A DNA stretch of 64,000 nt from Saprospiraceae bacterium (GTDB lineage Bacteria > Bacteroidota > Bacteroidia > Chitinophagales > Saprospiraceae). Below the pieces are notes generated by a model that was not told where the DNA came from, ran no database searches, and worked only from the letters and a program-made list of their open reading frames with translations. Both the position numbers and the translations under genes were made by a program. Where the stretch lies: NCBI GenBank assembly GCA_020631235.1, contig JAHDHQ010000008.1, positions 1 through 64,000 of the forward strand, given 5' to 3'. Positions 62,070 through 64,000 of the stretch are shown one piece after another. The number at the start of each line of letters is the position of its first letter. Within the stretch, counting starts at the first letter, position 1.

Positions 62070-64000
62070 TTATGCCTTCATTTCTAGTTTCAAAAATTTT
62101 GCCGTGTGGGTGGATGATGACTTGATCATCTTTTCAGGCGAACCTTGAAAAACAATTTCTCCTCCATCTTTACCTGCTTCAGGACCGATATCTATGATGT
62201 GATCGGCTACCTTTATAATGTCCATATTGTGTTCGATGATAATAATGCTATTGCCTTTGTCTACTAATTTATTTAAAACATTTATGAGATGTTTTATGTC
62301 TTCAAAATGCAATCCAGTGCTAGGTTCGTCTAAAATATACAAAGTATTTCCGGTCGCTTTTTTGGATAGTTCCTCCGAAAGCTTGATTCGTTGGGCTTCA
62401 CCTCCCGATAAGGTAGTGGCTTGTTGGCCTAAAGTGATGTATCCCAGCCCTACACTTTGAATGGTTTTTAATTTGCGATAAATTTTCGGAATATGCTCAA
62501 AAAAGGGCACTGCTTCGGAGATCCGCATGTTTAGTACATCTGAAATAGACTTGCCTTTAAATAGAATTTCGAGTGTTTCTCTGTTGTATCTTTTTCCTTG
62601 ACAAGTTTCGCAATCGACATAAACATCAGGTAGGAAGTTCATTTCGATGACTCGTTTACCGCCTCCTTGACAAGTTTCGCAGCGGCCACCTTTTACATTA
62701 AACGAAAATCGTCCCGCCTTATATCCACGAATTTTTGCTTCAGGATGATTAGCAAATAAATTACGAATATCCGTAAAAACACCAGTGTAAGTAGCTGGGT
62801 TGCTTCTTGGAGTTCTGCCTATGGGACTTTGATCAATTTCTATGATTTTATCAATTTCTTCTAGCCCTTTGATCTTGTCATAACTGAGTGGTTTCTTTAA
62901 ACTCTTATACAGATGACTGCGTACAATAGGGTAGAGTGTTTCATTAATCAGGCTTGATTTGCCACTGCCAGAAACACCTGTTATGCAAATCAGGGTTCCT
63001 AAAGGCAATTTTAAATCTATCTTTTTTAAGTTATGGCCTTGGGCACCACTTAATATTAGTTTTTTGCCATTACCTTTTCTTCGCTTCTTAGGGATTTCGA
63101 TGCTTATTTCTTCGTTTAAATATTGAGCCGTAATTCCTTTTCCCTCCTTAAAACTTTCGGGAACTCCTTTATCTATAATGGCTCCTCCAGCATCACCAGC
63201 CCCAGGGCCTAAATCGATTAAATAATCGGAAGCGAGCATAATGTCTTTATCGTGTTCTACGACGATTACAGTATTGCCTATAGTCGTGAGATTACTAAGT
63301 GCTTCTATAAGTTTTTGGTTATCTCTTTGATGTAGTCCAATGCTGGGCTCATCCAGAATATAAGTGACTCCTGTTAACTGAGACCCGATTTGAGTAGCTA
63401 AACGTGTGCGCTGAGATTCACCTCCCGAAAGAGTTCTGGTAGATCTATTTAAACTTAAATAGTTTAAGCCTACGTCCAACAAAAACTGAAGTCTTAAGCG
63501 TATTTCTTTAAGAACATCCTTAGCTATTTCTTTTTGTTTTTCATTTAAGTCTTTATCGATATGGTCAAACCAGAGGGCTAGGGTTTCTAGATCCATATGG
63601 GCAAGCTCACCAATATGCTTTCCGCCAAGTTTGTAGAATCTGGATTCTTTTTTAATTCGATAACCATCGCAAGATGGACAAGTTTTTATAGAAAGAAAAG
63701 CCTCAGCCCATTGTCTGATTTTTTCAGATGTAGATTCTTTATACCAGCGTTCGAGCATATTAACGATGCCTTCTCTTTCTAGGTCGTAAATGAAGTCATG
63801 TTTGCTTCTGCTGTAGCGTTTATTTTTATTTTTTTCGGAACCGAATAGGATGATATTTAATGCTTCTTCTGGTATCTCTTTAATAGGTGTAGAGAAAGAA
63901 AAAGAATAATCGGAGGCAATCTTTCTTAGTTGAGTAAAGGTAGTATTTTGTCGCACCTCACCAAATGGAGCAATCCCGGTGTCATTAATGCTCTTTGATT
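62070..64000 (-). CDS. uvrA: Excinuclease ABC subunit UvrA, C-terminal two thirds (cut by window end)
   Basis: Partial: frame runs open to the window end (upstream reading SKSINDTGIAPFGEV), so the first third lies outside. Visible: LSGGESQRTRLATQIG and ILDEPSIGLHQRDN (signature and Walker B of the first ATPase), GVSGSGKSS (Walker A of the second), zinc-binding CETCQGGGKRVIEMNF and CETCQGKRYN, LSGGEAQRIKLSEEL and LDEPSTGLHFEDIK. An apparent GTG start at 63956 is an artefact. Nucleotide excision repair damage recognition; works with UvrB. Confidence 0.95.
   Translation of the reverse strand, partial: SKSINDTGIAPFGEVRQNTTFTQLRKIASDYSFSFSTPIKEIPEEALNIILFGSEKNKNKRYSRSKHDFIYDLEREGIVNMLERWYKESTSEKIRQWAEAFLSIKTCPSCDGYRIKKESRFYKLGGKHIGELAHMDLETLALWFDHIDKDLNEKQKEIAKDVLKEIRLRLQFLLDVGLNYLSLNRSTRTLSGGESQRTRLATQIGSQLTGVTYILDEPSIGLHQRDNQKLIEALSNLTTIGNTVIVVEHDKDIMLASDYLIDLGPGAGDAGGAIIDKGVPESFKEGKGITAQYLNEEISIEIPKKRRKGNGKKLILSGAQGHNLKKIDLKLPLGTLICITGVSGSGKSSLINETLYPIVRSHLYKSLKKPLSYDKIKGLEEIDKIIEIDQSPIGRTPRSNPATYTGVFTDIRNLFANHPEAKIRGYKAGRFSFNVKGGRCETCQGGGKRVIEMNFLPDVYVDCETCQGKRYNRETLEILFKGKSISDVLNMRISEAVPFFEHIPKIYRKLKTIQSVGLGYITLGQQATTLSGGEAQRIKLSEELSKKATGNTLYILDEPSTGLHFEDIKHLINVLNKLVDKGNSIIIIEHNMDIIKVADHIIDIGPEAGKDGGEIVFQGSPEKMIKSSSTHTAKFLKLEMKA

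Noticed and set aside
1-64000. CRISPR arrays, insertion sequences, tRNA and rRNA genes
   Set aside because: I saw no regular spaced direct repeats, transposase motifs, cloverleaf-forming stretches or rRNA signatures. A tool search (for example tRNA or IS scans) would be needed to exclude short ones.

Overview
This is a low-GC chromosomal window from a member of the Bacteroidota. The evidence is a type IX secretion protein (PorQ), a secreted protein with a T9SS-type C-terminal domain, DUF5916/CBM9 and MORN_2 proteins, and promoters of the Bacteroidota form TTTG-N19-TAnnTTTG. A free-living, probably marine or saprospira/cytophaga-like heterotroph fits the gene content, but the genus cannot be fixed from sequence alone. 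I found no rRNA or tRNA genes, CRISPR arrays, insertion sequences or phage genes. Genes are tightly packed and no gene-free gap exceeds about 300 bases.

Layout. 1-2.3 kb: an ECF sigma factor, a membrane anti-sigma-like protein and an exported protein in one minus-strand operon. 2.6-10.5 kb: cell-surface and secreted proteins (DUF5916 barrel, CotH-like lipoprotein, sortilin-type BNR-repeat protein) plus two small conserved genes. 10.6-16.6 kb: an operon with a 1221-residue cytochrome c/PA14/propeller/DUF1080 lipoprotein, a nucleoside-symporter-type MFS carrier, a small membrane protein and an AAA ATPase. 16.7-31 kb: housekeeping and metabolic genes, including pabB-pabC (p-aminobenzoate), a GT39-type glycosyltransferase, an M16 peptidase, aat-clpS (N-degron pathway), a peroxiredoxin, a methyltransferase, and hppA (K+-dependent-type membrane pyrophosphatase). 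nadA follows at 31.3-32.3 kb.

32.4-47.8 kb is the most distinctive part. It holds five clear universal stress proteins and one degenerate one, three CBS-pair proteins, Hsp20, a ribosome hibernation factor, an AhpD-like protein, a lactate/malate-dehydrogenase-like enzyme, a PAS histidine kinase, an undecaprenol/diacylglycerol kinase and a response regulator fused to a CRP/FNR DNA-binding module. Between and beside these genes lie repeated palindromes TGAT-N4-ATCA, matching the core of the FNR box. I read it as a low-oxygen or low-energy dormancy regulon with its own regulator. It resembles in parts list, not in regulator family, the mycobacterial DosR regulon. One conserved small gene at its left edge carries a single in-frame stop.

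47.8-64 kb: an RsmI-like methylase, an AI-2E/PerM family membrane protein, queG, a VIT/von Willebrand protein coupled to a putative caspase-like protein, a Rieske oxygenase, a Smr protein, a thioredoxin-like protein, a PLP decarboxylase, porQ with a MORN lipoprotein, a PpiD/SurA-type foldase, and the 3' two thirds of a uvrA gene that runs off the window end.
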